Shown in pieces: positions 15,719 through 24,201 of a stretch of DNA of 50,116 nucleotides. The translations under genes were made by a program, and so were the position numbers. The notes under the pieces were generated by a model, which searched no databases, was not told the origin of the DNA, and saw only the letters and a list, made by a program, of their open reading frames with translations. Where the stretch lies: contig CAZWSE010000006.1 of the NCBI GenBank assembly GCA_964636575.1, positions 1-50,116 of the forward strand. The letters are read 5' to 3'. The first letter of the stretch is position 1. Every line of letters starts with the position of its first letter. The stretch is from CAZWSE01 sp964636575 (GTDB taxonomy: Bacteria; Pseudomonadota; Alphaproteobacteria; Rhodobacterales; Rhodobacteraceae).

Positions 15719-16387
15719 ATGACTGACGGCTTTACCCAGATGATCGACGACAGCAATGCCTTCTTCCGTGAGCTTGTGCAAAACAACACCAAAGACTGGT
15801 TCAATCCGCGCAAAGCCCAATACAACGATCAAATCAAGAAGCCTGCAGAGCTGTTTGGCTCGCTGTTGGCTGAGGATTTTTCACGTATCTCTGGCCTGAC
15901 ATACAAACCAAAAGTGTTTCGTATCTATCGTGACGTACGGTTTTCAAAAGACAAGACGCCGCTAAAAGCTCATCTGCACATTCTGTTTTCGCCAGCCGGG
16001 GGCACCGCATTTGATCCACACTTTTTCTTCGGGTCCTCGCCGGATGATCTAAGGGTCGGATACGGGTTGATGGAGTTCAAAGGCACCGATCTGGCGCGAT
16101 ACCGTGCGATGGTCGACAAACACGGCGACGAGCTGACGGATGCGATTGAAGCAACTGAAATGACGCCGTCCGATTGGGGGCCCGCCCCGTTAAAGCGCGT
16201 TCCAACGCCCTACGACAAAGATCATCCACATGCCGATCTTTTGAAACGAAAGGGTCTTATTTTGTCCAAACTTCTGGATCAAAACTGGCGGACGTCTTCA
16301 AAAGGGTTGATTGGAGCAGTTCAGAACGCATTCTCAAAGGCGCAACCCTTCGGGCAGGTATTAGCTGAACATGGGGATTCGCGCTAA
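15719..16387 (+). CDS. DUF2461 domain-containing protein
   Basis: A 222-residue member of the DUF2461 (TIGR02453) family. Conserved features visible are FFRELVQNNTKDWFNPRK at the N-terminus, FRIYRDVRFSKDKTPLKAH in the middle, and FFFGSSPDDLRVGYGLMEF. No signal peptide or membrane segment is seen. The biochemical function of the family is not known to me. It stands alone, divergent from the FAD hydroxylase, with GGAG-like sequence (AAGGAG) shortly before the start. The 215-base gap upstream holds no other recognisable feature. Confidence 0.88.
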   Translation: MTDGFTQMIDDSNAFFRELVQNNTKDWFNPRKAQYNDQIKKPAELFGSLLAEDFSRISGLTYKPKVFRIYRDVRFSKDKTPLKAHLHILFSPAGGTAFDPHFFFGSSPDDLRVGYGLMEFKGTDLARYRAMVDKHGDELTDAIEATEMTPSDWGPAPLKRVPTPYDKDHPHADLLKRKGLILSKLLDQNWRTSSKGLIGAVQNAFSKAQPFGQVLAEHGDSR

Positions 16388-16590
16388 GCGCCGCTGGTTC
16401 ACTGGCTTGTTTCCTAAAGATGAACAAAATTTAGGTAATTCCCTGATAAGCTACGAAATCGAAACAAACGACTGATTTTATTGATAAAAACCTAACTCTT
16501 GCACCGAAGCCGCCGCAATCGCGCCGCATTGCAAGCCTAATTCTTTCACATCGCCACGGGTGGGGCTGCACGAGAGATAGGAGCATGGAC

Positions 16591-16944
16591 ATGCTGCGTA
16601 AATTTGGAACTCTGGCCGTTGTGGCCGCAATGGGATTCGGGACAGCTGCCAGCGCTGAAACTCATATTATCATGATCATGGATGACGCGTTCTTCCCTGA
16701 AATTTCATATGTCGACGATGGTGACAAAATCCGTTTTGTGAACGCCACAACCACGTCCCAATCGGTTGTTTGGGGTGACTGGTCTGACGAAGATGAAAAC
16801 GATGAAGACCGTTGGGTCATCGGTCCGATTGCTGCGGACGATCACTACCAGATCAACATCAACTCTAGCATCGAGCTTGAGTTCAAAAACGACGACGATC
16901 GCGAGATCAACGGAGCGCTTAGCTTCTCCGATCCCGACCTCTAG
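16591..16944 (+). CDS. Small secreted acidic cupredoxin-like protein
   Basis: A 117-residue exported protein. The signal peptide runs MLRKFGTLAVVAAMGFGTAA with cleavage near ASA-ETH. The mature part (HIIMIMDDAFFPEISYVDDG, DKIRFVNATTTSQSVVWGDW) resembles the beta-barrel start of plastocyanin-type cupredoxins. However, there is no Cys, no Met at the expected end and only two His, so a type 1 copper site cannot form. It is strongly acidic, with many Asp and Glu. I chose the ATG at 16591, since AGGAG is only one base before the ATG at 16585 but seven before this one. The 203-base upstream gap is AT-rich and probably holds the promoter. Function unknown. Confidence 0.75.
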   Translation: MLRKFGTLAVVAAMGFGTAASAETHIIMIMDDAFFPEISYVDDGDKIRFVNATTTSQSVVWGDWSDEDENDEDRWVIGPIAADDHYQININSSIELEFKNDDDREINGALSFSDPDL

Positions 16945-16948
16945 GAAC

Positions 16949-16968
16949 ACCGACTGCTTCGGTCTTTT
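16949..16968 (+). terminator. Short rho-independent terminator candidate after the cupredoxin-like gene
   Basis: ACCGA-CTGCT-TCGGT followed by CTTTT lies five bases after the stop codon. The stem is only five base pairs, so it is weak alone. It is directly followed by a second hairpin, giving a tandem pair. Confidence 0.45.
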
Positions 16969-16969
16969 G

Positions 16970-17005
16970 AAACCCGGTTTGCCCTGCTCGGCACGCCGGG
17001 TTTTT
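16970..17005 (+). terminator. Rho-independent terminator between convergent genes
   Basis: AACCCGG (16971-16977) pairs with CCGGGTT (16996-17002) and is followed by TTTTT in the plus direction. It serves the cupredoxin-like gene and lies against the stop codon of the convergent SRAP gene. Confidence 0.75.
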
Positions 17006-17664
17006 CATGTCAAAGGTGCAAGCAAATCTGGCCCGATCGCGCGGTTGGAATTGACCTTTGGATCGACACGGTAAGCTTGCAGTTTTCCGGCGGGGGCCGC
17101 CTTCATCAAGGGTGCGGCCCCTTTGCCCTTTTCGCCAAGCCACAAGCCCCAGTTTTCAGGTTCTATCAGTACCGGCATGCGGTGGTGGATCGGCTCGATG
17201 TCCGCACTTGCCGCAGTGGTGACAATCGCACAGGTTCGCACCGGTGTGTCTTTCCCCCAGTCTTGCCAGATGCCTGCGAAGGCCAACGTAGTTTTGTCTT
17301 GCGGAGCGATGTACCAAGGTAACCGATCCCCCGCTTCTGTCTTCGTCCATTCATAAAACCCAGTGGCAGGGATTAGGCACCGCTGCGATCTGACTGCAGC
17401 GCGAAAAGCCGGTTTTTCGGCAATAGTTTCGCTACGCGCATTGATCAATAACGGACCGTCCGTAAGCGACTTCGCCCAGTGTGGCACAAACCCCCACCGC
17501 ATCGGTCGAAGCACCCGCTGGCCTTCGATAAGATGCAGGGAATGCACCTGCGTTGTCGGGCAGACATTGTAGTTTGGAACGTCAGGCAAGTCATTGGCGG
17601 GCTGCGCATCAAACAGCTGCGCCATCGCGTCCGTCGGCAGGGTTATGGCAAAGCGTCCACACAT
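17005..17664 (-). CDS. SOS response-associated peptidase (SRAP, YedK/HMCES family)
   Basis: A 219-residue SRAP protein. Cys2 (MCGRF) is the catalytic residue that, after Met removal, forms a thiazolidine crosslink with abasic sites in single-stranded DNA. Other active-site elements are PNYNVCPT, LINARSET, GFYEWTK (Glu) and IHHRMPV (His). The family shields abasic sites at replication forks and processes DNA-protein crosslinks. Length is normal. It is a single gene; its stop overlaps the terminator of the convergent gene. No LexA-type box is obvious to me in the short upstream region. Confidence 0.93.
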   Translation of the reverse strand: MCGRFAITLPTDAMAQLFDAQPANDLPDVPNYNVCPTTQVHSLHLIEGQRVLRPMRWGFVPHWAKSLTDGPLLINARSETIAEKPAFRAAVRSQRCLIPATGFYEWTKTEAGDRLPWYIAPQDKTTLAFAGIWQDWGKDTPVRTCAIVTTAASADIEPIHHRMPVLIEPENWGLWLGEKGKGAAPLMKAAPAGKLQAYRVDPKVNSNRAIGPDLLAPLT

Positions 17665-17716
17665 GTTCCAAAACCTAGTCGGTGCGATCAGATCGGTCCA
17701 GCACTGTGCTCAAAAG

Positions 17717-17748
17717 AAAACCGGCAAAGCGCCTGCCCTGCCGGTTTT
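17717..17748 (-). terminator. Rho-independent terminator of the 5'-nucleotidase gene
   Basis: AAAACCGGCA and TGCCGGTTTT form a perfect 10-bp stem with a 12-base loop. On the minus strand it is followed by CTTTTG. It lies 24 bases past the 5'-nucleotidase stop codon. Confidence 0.85.
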
Positions 17749-17771
17749 GTATCTGTTGTTCGTGGGTCAGG

Positions 17772-19343
17772 CTACTTCGTTGTAATCCGGTCGTCTACGA
17801 ACGGAGCATAGGGCGCATTTTGCGAAATATACTCCGCCGTGACATCCGCCAAATCCGGTCCGTAATCATAAGCATTGGCGGCGGATTTGAACATCTTGTA
17901 CCCGTCGCCACCGTTACGGACATAGTTGTTAGACACAAGTTTATAGGTCTTTGCGGGGTCCAAAGGCACAAATGCATCGCCTTCTTGTACCATCACATCG
18001 CTAACCCTTGCCAACGGAGCAGCGGCGGCGTCAAAGCTGTATTTTAGCCCTGCAACCTGTGGAAAGCGACCTGCACCTTCTTCGACTTGGCTGACACCAT
18101 TCTCAAGGGCTTGCAGCACTGTTGCGCCTGTGACCTCGAAAGTGGACAGCGTATTTTGAAACGGTAGAACCGTCAAAACTTCGCCCATTGTGACGGGCCC
18201 TGCATCGATGCTGGCGCGAATGCCGCCACCGTTCTGGATGGCAATTTGAACGCCTTGATCCTTCACACGATCCAACATGGCTTCCGCAATCAGAACGCCC
18301 ATTTCACAGGTCTGCGCGCGGCAAACTGCGCGATCGCCACCAATAGGTTGATCTGTTTGCGCGACCACCTTGTTGCGAATTTCTTCAAGCGGCTTTGCTG
18401 CCTCTGCAATCCGGGCAACAGTGCCGCTGTCCTCAGTGACACTGGCATCCATAACCACAGGTTCGCCCGAGGTTTCCGTTATCTCGCCTGCGTCATTGAA
18501 AGTGACGTTCAGCTCGCCCAGAAACTTGCCATAGGCATAGGCTTGCACGATGGCGGTGTCGCCAACCATCGTCGGATAGGGGCCAGCGCCCTCACCGGTT
18601 CGGTTGGTCAGGAAGGTGTTTGAATGTCCGCCGACGATCACATCAACGCCCGTCGTCTCAGCCGCGACCATCCGGTCCACCGCATAACCTGAGTGCGACA
18701 AAACGATGATCTTATTGACCCCGTCTGCGGTCAAACGATCGACCTCACCCTGCACGGCCGCGACCGGTTCAGAGAACGCTATATTTGGACCGGGCGAGGC
18801 CAATTCATCCGTGTCTTGCGGGGTCAAACCGATCATCCCGATCCGCTCTCCTCCGCGTTCGATCACAACCGATTTAGCAAGCGTATCTGCAAGCAAAGGT
18901 TCGGCCGAGACATCGGCGTTGGACATAAGCACAGGAAAGTTCACCGAGGCCATAAAGCCGGCTAAAACTTCGGGGCCATCATCGAATTCATGGTTACCGA
19001 CGGTCATCCCGTCATAGCCCATTTGGTTCATCATTTCAGCGGCCAGTTTTCCCTTGTAGTAGGTATAGAAAAGTGTGCCCTGAAACTGGTCGCCACCATC
19101 GACAAGAATACTGTTGTTCGACCGGCTGCGCGCCTCCGTGATTGCGGTCATCAGTCGGGCTGATCCACCAAAACACTTACCTTCAGTATTGTCCTCTGCG
19201 CCGCAGGGGCCATCATATTTGCTGATCGGCTCAAATCGGGCGTGAAAATCATTGGTGTGCAGGATTGTCAGTGAATAGTCGGCAGAGGCCAAACCTGCGG
19301 TCATCGCCAAGGTCGCGGCACTGCATAGGAATCGCTTGTACAT
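17772..19343 (-). CDS. Periplasmic bifunctional metallophosphatase/5'-nucleotidase
   Basis: A 523-residue exported enzyme. The signal peptide MYKRFLCSAATLAMTAGLAS is cut near SA-DYS. The metallophosphoesterase domain shows LTILHTNDFHARFEP, GDQFQGT, GNHEFDDG, LSHSGYAVD and GGHSNTF. The C-terminal substrate domain has QNGGGIRASI and SNNYVRNGGDGY. It hydrolyses nucleotides or UDP-sugars in the periplasm so that nucleosides and phosphate can be taken up, fitting the nucleoside salvage genes further along the window. The ATG at 19343 has AGGAG about nine bases upstream; longer in-frame extensions lack a signal peptide at the right place. Confidence 0.93.
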   Translation of the reverse strand: MYKRFLCSAATLAMTAGLASADYSLTILHTNDFHARFEPISKYDGPCGAEDNTEGKCFGGSARLMTAITEARSRSNNSILVDGGDQFQGTLFYTYYKGKLAAEMMNQMGYDGMTVGNHEFDDGPEVLAGFMASVNFPVLMSNADVSAEPLLADTLAKSVVIERGGERIGMIGLTPQDTDELASPGPNIAFSEPVAAVQGEVDRLTADGVNKIIVLSHSGYAVDRMVAAETTGVDVIVGGHSNTFLTNRTGEGAGPYPTMVGDTAIVQAYAYGKFLGELNVTFNDAGEITETSGEPVVMDASVTEDSGTVARIAEAAKPLEEIRNKVVAQTDQPIGGDRAVCRAQTCEMGVLIAEAMLDRVKDQGVQIAIQNGGGIRASIDAGPVTMGEVLTVLPFQNTLSTFEVTGATVLQALENGVSQVEEGAGRFPQVAGLKYSFDAAAAPLARVSDVMVQEGDAFVPLDPAKTYKLVSNNYVRNGGDGYKMFKSAANAYDYGPDLADVTAEYISQNAPYAPFVDDRITTK

Positions 19344-19449
19344 ATCAATAGTCTCCTGAATGTGTGATGAATTCAGCCTGCGTCCGATGAAATCGAGAGT
19401 CAAAGCGAACCTTTCGTTAACCAAGAAACTTGACGGATGCAGGAACCGC

Positions 19450-19803
19450 ATGCATCTAAATATGATGCAAATTTTTAAGATATTCCGCAAAGACGAGTGG
19501 CAGGTGCTGCGATCCAAGGGCGAAACTTTTGGCGCGCCGATTGATGTCGCGGACGGCTACGTCCATTTTTCGACCCCTGAGCAGGTCGAAGAAACCGTTG
19601 CCAAACACTTTGCGGGTGTCGAGAACTTGTTTCTGGTGTCACTTGACAGCGATGCATTGGGCGACGACTTGAAGTGGGAACCATCGCGCGGAGGCGCGTT
19701 GTTCCCACATCTTTATCGTCCGATGCGGTTGACAGATGTCGAATGGGCCCAACCATTGCCATTGAAAGATGGCGTACATGAGTTTCCTGCGGGGTTGTTA
19801 TGA
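19450..19803 (+). CDS. DUF952 domain-containing protein
   Basis: A 117-residue DUF952 protein. Conserved features are IFKIFRKDEW at the start, DGYVHFSTPEQVEETVAKHF in the middle, LKWEPSRGGALFPHLYRPM, and the C-terminal VHEFPAGLL. The fold is related to ADP-ribosyltransferase-like small domains; I do not know a proven role. I chose the ATG at 19450, with AGGA a few bases upstream. The gene overlaps pyrD by an ATGA, so the two are co-translated, an arrangement I associate with this group of bacteria. Confidence 0.88.
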   Translation: MHLNMMQIFKIFRKDEWQVLRSKGETFGAPIDVADGYVHFSTPEQVEETVAKHFAGVENLFLVSLDSDALGDDLKWEPSRGGALFPHLYRPMRLTDVEWAQPLPLKDGVHEFPAGLL

Positions 19804-20858
19804 GTGTGATTGAACAAATTGGTTTGCGGGCGCTGCACCGCATGGATCCGGAAAAAGCCCATGGTCTTGCGATCAAGGCTTTGCAATTGGGCCTGTCAAC
19901 GGACGAAGGGCCTGTGGCCTCTGATCGCCTGTTCACTTCCCTAGCTGGATTGCGTCTAACCAACCCCGTTGGCCTTGCCGCTGGCTTCGACAAAAACGCC
20001 GAGGCTGTCAAACCGCTGTCTGAATGCGGGTTTGGCTTTCTTGAAGTGGGCGCTGTGACCCCACGCGCGCAAAGTGGTAATGCAAAGCCACGGCTTTTCC
20101 GATTGTCTGAAGACCGCGCCGCGATCAACCGCTTTGGTTTTAATAATGATGGCATGCAAGCCGTTGGTGCCCGTCTTGACGAGCGTCCCGAAGGATCAAT
20201 CGTTGGCATCAACCTTGGGGCCAACAAGGATAGCCTCGACCGGTCTGCCGATTTTTCCACTGTTCTGGCCCACACTGGCGGCAGTGTTGATTTCGCGACT
20301 GTTAATGTCAGCTCGCCAAACACTGAAAAGCTACGTGACTTGCAAGGGCCTGATGCTCTGACCGCGTTGCTAGAAGATGTGATGGAAACTCGAGACCGGC
20401 TTTTGAAGCCCATTCCGATTTTCTTGAAGATTGCCCCCGATTTGACCGATGATGACCTGACTGACATAGCGGGCGTGGCCTTTGACACAGGCATCGACGG
20501 GATTATCGCGACAAATACCACTTTGGCCCGTGATGGGTTGCTGAGCGACAATTCCGAAGAACAAGGCGGGCTATCCGGCGCACCTTTGTTCCGTCGTTCT
20601 ACTCAAGTCGTGGCCCGCATGTATCAGCTGACCGAAGGCCAGATCCCATTGATAGGTGTGGGCGGTGTTGGCTCTGCCCAAGATGCTTTTGACAAGATTG
20701 CAGCCGGTGCAACGGCCGTTCAGCTTTACACTGCCCTTGTCTATGGCGGGATTTCTTTGGCCCGTGATATCGCGACGGGTCTGGACTCAATTCTGGCTGA
20801 AAAAGGCTTTTCCAGCGTATCCGAAGCGGTAGGGCACGATTATGAGGCTTGGCTTTAG
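19800..20858 (+). CDS. pyrD: Dihydroorotate dehydrogenase (quinone), class 2
   Basis: A 352-residue PyrD, the membrane-associated enzyme that oxidises dihydroorotate to orotate in pyrimidine synthesis and passes electrons to quinone through FMN. The N-terminal helix typical of class 2 (IGLRALHRMDPEKAHGLAI) is present, then NPVGLAAGFDKNAE, EVGAVTPRAQSGNAKPRLFR and INRFGFNNDG. The catalytic Ser is in VNVSSPNTEKLRDLQG, and LIGVGGVGSAQDAFDKI binds FMN phosphate. It overlaps the DUF952 gene at its start and the convergent MATE gene by four bases at its end. Confidence 0.96.
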   Translation: MSVIEQIGLRALHRMDPEKAHGLAIKALQLGLSTDEGPVASDRLFTSLAGLRLTNPVGLAAGFDKNAEAVKPLSECGFGFLEVGAVTPRAQSGNAKPRLFRLSEDRAAINRFGFNNDGMQAVGARLDERPEGSIVGINLGANKDSLDRSADFSTVLAHTGGSVDFATVNVSSPNTEKLRDLQGPDALTALLEDVMETRDRLLKPIPIFLKIAPDLTDDDLTDIAGVAFDTGIDGIIATNTTLARDGLLSDNSEEQGGLSGAPLFRRSTQVVARMYQLTEGQIPLIGVGGVGSAQDAFDKIAAGATAVQLYTALVYGGISLARDIATGLDSILAEKGFSSVSEAVGHDYEAWL

Positions 20859-22189
20859 CGCGGTGTATCGGCGGCGGCTTCAAGGTTGGGATACTTCCAC
20901 CCTAGCGTGATGCCCCGCGCGACAAATGACAGCAAGAACGCGGACCACAGGCCGTGGTTGCCGAACAGTGGCACCAAAACGCCAAGCGCGGCCAGATAGA
21001 TCATGGTCGACAGGATCATCATATTTCGCATGTCGCGGGTGCGCGTCGCACCGATGAAGATACCGTCCAGCATCCAAGACGCGACCCCAAGCGTCGGCGC
21101 CAGCACCATATAAATCAAGTATATGCGCGCTTCTGCGCGCACCTCTGGGCTGGTCGTCATAACGTCGATGATCGCCCCACCGAAGACGGCGAACACCAAA
21201 GACATCAGCAGCACAGACACCACGCCCCATCCGCTGGTAAGAACCGCTGCGCGACGCAGGGTTTTGCGGTTGCGCGCGCCCATGGCGTTACCCACCATGG
21301 CCTCGGCCGCCGCTGCGAACCCATCCAGCGCATAGGCAGTGATAAACAAAAACTGGAGAAGGATTTGGTTGGCTGCAAGCGCCAAGTCCCCACGTCCACC
21401 ACCAAGAAACAGGAAAGACACGAACATGACCTGCAAAAGAACAGAACGGATCATGATGTCAGTGTTCACCGCCAACATGTGCCAAAGGCGAGCTGCATCA
21501 AACACATGCGGCCAGTTGCGCCAATCCGGTTTTGCAAACACCGCACGGCAAAACCATAGGCCCAGCGCCAAAGCGGTCCATTCAGCGATGAATGTTCCTA
21601 GTGCGACCCCCTCGACGCCCCATCCAAGCCCCAGTACGAACCAGAAATCCAACCCGATGTTCAGCCCGTTCATCCAAAGCTGGAGCACCATAACAGCGCG
21701 CGTGCGTTCCAATGCGATCAACCAGCCCGTTATCCCGTAAAGCGCAATGGCGGCAGGCGCGGACCATATACGGATGACCATGTATTCGCGGGCAAGGCTT
21801 TCGACTTCTGCACTGGATGGAGACACCAGGAACGCTGCATAGAAAATCGGGATCTGTAGAACGATCAAAGCGACCCCTGCTCCGACCCCGATGATAAGCG
21901 ACCGGGTTAGCAAGGCGGCGACCTCGCTTGTGTTTTCCTCTCCCGCGGCTTGCGCTGTTAGACCAACAGTCCCCATACGCAGGAACCCGAAGACCCAATA
22001 GATTGCGCCCAAGATCACTGCCCCGATCCCCACCGCGCCGATGGGGGCCGCTTCACCCAACTGGCCAACAACCCCTGTATCAACCGCGCCCAATATAGGC
22101 ACTGTCGCATTAGACAGGACAATCGGCATGGCGATGTTCAATACGCGTCGGTGTGTGACCTCGCGCGCGTCGCGAGACAGGTTAGCCAT
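20855..22189 (-). CDS. MATE family efflux transporter
   Basis: A 444-residue inner-membrane protein with about twelve hydrophobic segments. It has the MATE-type start VLNIAMPIVLSNATVPILGA-VDTGVVG and a mid-protein repeat of the same pattern (MVGNAMGARNRKTLRRAAV). It resembles the DinF branch, which exports drugs or metabolites using a cation gradient. It overlaps the upstream thioesterase by eight bases and the convergent pyrD gene by four, so there is no room for a terminator. The substrate is unknown. Confidence 0.92.
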   Translation of the reverse strand: MANLSRDAREVTHRRVLNIAMPIVLSNATVPILGAVDTGVVGQLGEAAPIGAVGIGAVILGAIYWVFGFLRMGTVGLTAQAAGEENTSEVAALLTRSLIIGVGAGVALIVLQIPIFYAAFLVSPSSAEVESLAREYMVIRIWSAPAAIALYGITGWLIALERTRAVMVLQLWMNGLNIGLDFWFVLGLGWGVEGVALGTFIAEWTALALGLWFCRAVFAKPDWRNWPHVFDAARLWHMLAVNTDIMIRSVLLQVMFVSFLFLGGGRGDLALAANQILLQFLFITAYALDGFAAAAEAMVGNAMGARNRKTLRRAAVLTSGWGVVSVLLMSLVFAVFGGAIIDVMTTSPEVRAEARIYLIYMVLAPTLGVASWMLDGIFIGATRTRDMRNMMILSTMIYLAALGVLVPLFGNHGLWSAFLLSFVARGITLGWKYPNLEAAADTPR

Positions 22190-22691
22190 CGCGCGACGGC
22201 ATCAGAAAGTGACCGGTTGCTTGTGCAAACAGACGGTCTCGATTGTCTTGCCATCCTTCAACATGCACGGACGAATAGCGCCGCCCTGCCCGCGTGATCT
22301 TGGCCCGCGCGTAGCCATCCCGTGGCAAGCCGGACCGTAGGTAGTCGACTGTAAGATCAATCGTTTTGGGCAAACGCGGCAGCTTGCCGGATTGTAGGGT
22401 TTCAAGATCAATGCTGCCGCTTTCAATGTCTTGCCACAGATACGACCAGCTGAGGCTGATGATTGCTGTGACTTCCAAAAAGGCGGCAGTTGCCCCGCCG
22501 TGAAGGGCAGGCAGCATCGGGTTTCCGATCAACTTTTCATCGAAAGGCATGATCCCAGTCAGTTCATCACCTCGACGTTCGAACTGGATCCCAAGAAACT
22601 GGATGTAAGGTACACCGGACACTAAAGCCTTTAGCGCGGCATCCCGACGTTGCTTGACGACTTGGACAGGTTCTGGACGTTTGCTGCTCAT
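22182..22691 (-). CDS. PaaI-type hotdog-fold thioesterase (first copy)
   Basis: A 169-residue hotdog thioesterase. The active-site helix reads ALHGGATAAFLEVTAI, where HGG is the PaaI-type motif; IDLTVDYLRSGLPRDGYARA forms the central strand. Family members hydrolyse acyl-CoA thioesters, often aromatic or medium-chain, in the cytoplasm. It is the middle gene of a three-gene run (thioesterase, thioesterase, MATE) with four- to eight-base overlaps. Its divergence from the second copy suggests different substrates. Confidence 0.88.
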   Translation of the reverse strand: MSSKRPEPVQVVKQRRDAALKALVSGVPYIQFLGIQFERRGDELTGIMPFDEKLIGNPMLPALHGGATAAFLEVTAIISLSWSYLWQDIESGSIDLETLQSGKLPRLPKTIDLTVDYLRSGLPRDGYARAKITRAGRRYSSVHVEGWQDNRDRLFAQATGHFLMPSRDG

Positions 22692-23110
22692 GAGGGCTGC
22701 ACCACCGTGAATGCACCCGTGACCGTGGCCACAGGGTTGTCCTTGTCATCATCGGTCGCAGTCGCACGCACAAAAGCCACGGAACGGGTGATGTGATAGA
22801 CTTCTGCACGGGAGGTTATGGGTTGGCCGGGTGTGGCGGCCCGCATGTAGTCAATGCGCAGATCCAGGGTCGCAGTGGTTGATCCGAATTTCGGGTGGCT
22901 CATCACAGCAGCCCCGCAGCACGTGTCCATCAAAGCTGAAACTGCGCCGCCATGGATCACGCCTGTTTCGGGGTCACCAACCAGTTTGGCATCATAAGGC
23001 ATCATGATCTCTGCGTAGCCATCACCTACCTCGGTCAGCGCCATACCCAACGCTTTGGAATGTGGAAGCGCGGATATGAATTGGTTCGCGATCACTTGCT
23101 TGTCGACCAT
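22688..23110 (-). CDS. PaaI-type hotdog-fold thioesterase (second copy)
   Basis: A 140-residue hotdog thioesterase with the motif GVIHGGAVSALMDTCCGAA and central strand LDLRIDYMRAATPGQPITS. Length and motif fit PaaI-like acyl-CoA thioesterases. It is the first gene of the run leading to the MATE gene and overlaps the next thioesterase by an ATGA. It lies divergent from the MerR regulator of the beta-oxidation block about 120 bases away, which may link it to acyl-CoA metabolism. Confidence 0.9.
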   Translation of the reverse strand: MVDKQVIANQFISALPHSKALGMALTEVGDGYAEIMMPYDAKLVGDPETGVIHGGAVSALMDTCCGAAVMSHPKFGSTTATLDLRIDYMRAATPGQPITSRAEVYHITRSVAFVRATATDDDKDNPVATVTGAFTVVQPS

Positions 23111-23228
23111 CGCATAGGTTCCTTATCATTTGCGCTGCCTTTATGATCCTGAGGGCACGCCAAGAGCAACCCCGCCTGTTGCGCTCGGTTACGCGCTGTC
23201 CTAACCTTTGCGCCCAAGGAGTTTCGTG

Positions 23229-23597
23229 ATGTCGGACACACGCTTGTCATTCAAAGAAATGTGCGCCGAATTTGAGGTGACGCCGCGGACGCTAAGGTAC
23301 TATGAGTACATTGAGCTTTTGCAGCCCGACCGCGAAGGCCGATCACGTTTTTATGGTGCGAGAGAGTTAGCGCGCATGAAACTGATCATGCGTGGTCGGA
23401 AATTCGGATTTCAGCTGGAAGACATCAGACAGTGGCTTTTGATCTATGAGAACGAAGGCACCAAAGCCCAAATGAAAGCTTGGGTGGAAATGGCTGACGG
23501 ACAATTGACTGAACTTGCCGACCAGCGGGTGCAATTGGACGAAGCCATATCAGAACTGCAAAAACTGAGAGACGACGTCTCAAAGGAGATCAGTTGA
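23229..23597 (+). CDS. MerR family transcriptional regulator (first of two)
   Basis: A 122-residue MerR-type regulator. The helix-turn-helix SFKEMCAEFEVTPRTLRYYE is followed by LLQPDREGRSRFYGARELAR and a C-terminal coiled coil (about 75-118) for dimerisation. There is no Cys-based metal site, so it is not a metal sensor. I chose the ATG at 23229 because AAGGAG sits seven bases upstream; a TTG at 23208 is less likely. The protein is closely similar to the next regulator, and both precede the acyl-CoA dehydrogenase gene, so control of fatty acid or acyl-CoA breakdown is the likely role. Confidence 0.9.
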   Translation: MSDTRLSFKEMCAEFEVTPRTLRYYEYIELLQPDREGRSRFYGARELARMKLIMRGRKFGFQLEDIRQWLLIYENEGTKAQMKAWVEMADGQLTELADQRVQLDEAISELQKLRDDVSKEIS

Positions 23598-23647
23598 CAC
23601 CAAAACGTTCAAAAATTGCGTTTGACGCGATGTTACGCGACAGGAAG

Positions 23648-23662
23648 TTAAGTCAACTTTAA
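23648..23662. promoter_or_regulatory. TTAA-N7-TTAA, possible CtrA half-site pair
   Basis: TTAA at 23648-23651 and again at 23659-23662 are separated by seven bases, the spacing of full CtrA sites in alphaproteobacteria. It lies about 110 bases upstream of the second MerR gene. One such match in 50 kb is not surprising by chance. Confidence 0.25.
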
Positions 23663-23680
23663 AGTGACGTGACGTCCAAG

Positions 23681-23694
23681 TTACGTAAACGTTA
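23681..23694. promoter_or_regulatory. Candidate MerR-family operator upstream of the second MerR gene
   Basis: TTACGTAAACGTTA is a near-palindrome of the form TNACGTNNACGTNA, in the 175-base gap between the two MerR genes. It resembles, from memory, sites of LiuR-group MerR regulators of acyl-CoA catabolism. Related ACGT-containing words (TGACGTGACGTC) lie just upstream, so several sites may exist. Confidence 0.5.
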
Positions 23695-23772
23695 GCGGAT
23701 GTTGTATTGAGGCGGTGTTGGCCCCAGTTCCACACCATCGAAACCAAGGCTGACACGAGAGAGAGTGTAGTT

Positions 23773-24171
23773 ATGAGTGAACAAACAATAACCATCCGCG
23801 AAATGTGTGACATTTTTCAAGTCACCCCGCGTACCTTGCGGTTTTACGAGTCCAAAGAGCTTTTGTTCCCAATTCGTGAAGGACAAAAGCGCCTGTTTAC
23901 CCGTCGGGATCGCGCCCGGCTTAAGCTGATCTTACGCGGAAAGCGTTTTGGATTCAGCTTGGAAGAAATTCGCCAGTTGCTGGACTTGTACAGCATGGGC
24001 GACCAGCAGCAAACTCAGCTGGCCCGCACCTATGAGATTGCCCGCGAGCGTCTCGCCGATATGGAACGCCAGCGGGATGAACTGGACGACGCAATCGACG
24101 ATTTGAAAGAGCAGCTCACATGGGTTGAGAAAATGATTGCCTCAACCCAACACGCAAACTCAGCTGCTTAA
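23773..24171 (+). CDS. MerR family transcriptional regulator (second of two)
   Basis: A 132-residue MerR regulator with helix-turn-helix TIREMCDIFQVTPRTLRFYE, wing LFPIREGQKRLFTRRDRARL and a C-terminal dimer helix rich in Arg and Glu (about 80-125). It shares the pattern EMCxxFxVTPRTLRxYE with the first copy, so the pair arose by duplication. No metal-binding Cys. The gene is followed after 30 bases by the long acyl-CoA dehydrogenase, its probable target. The start chosen is ATG 23773 with a GAGAGAG stretch upstream. Confidence 0.9.
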   Translation: MSEQTITIREMCDIFQVTPRTLRFYESKELLFPIREGQKRLFTRRDRARLKLILRGKRFGFSLEEIRQLLDLYSMGDQQQTQLARTYEIARERLADMERQRDELDDAIDDLKEQLTWVEKMIASTQHANSAA

Positions 24172-24201
24172 GCGCACCAAACGACACTTCGGGAGAGACC
24201 A

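Noticed and set aside
19475..20551. A 358-codon open frame on the minus strand over pyrD
   Set aside because: Antisense to pyrD and DUF952, low-complexity Ser/Arg-rich translation, no ribosome site.
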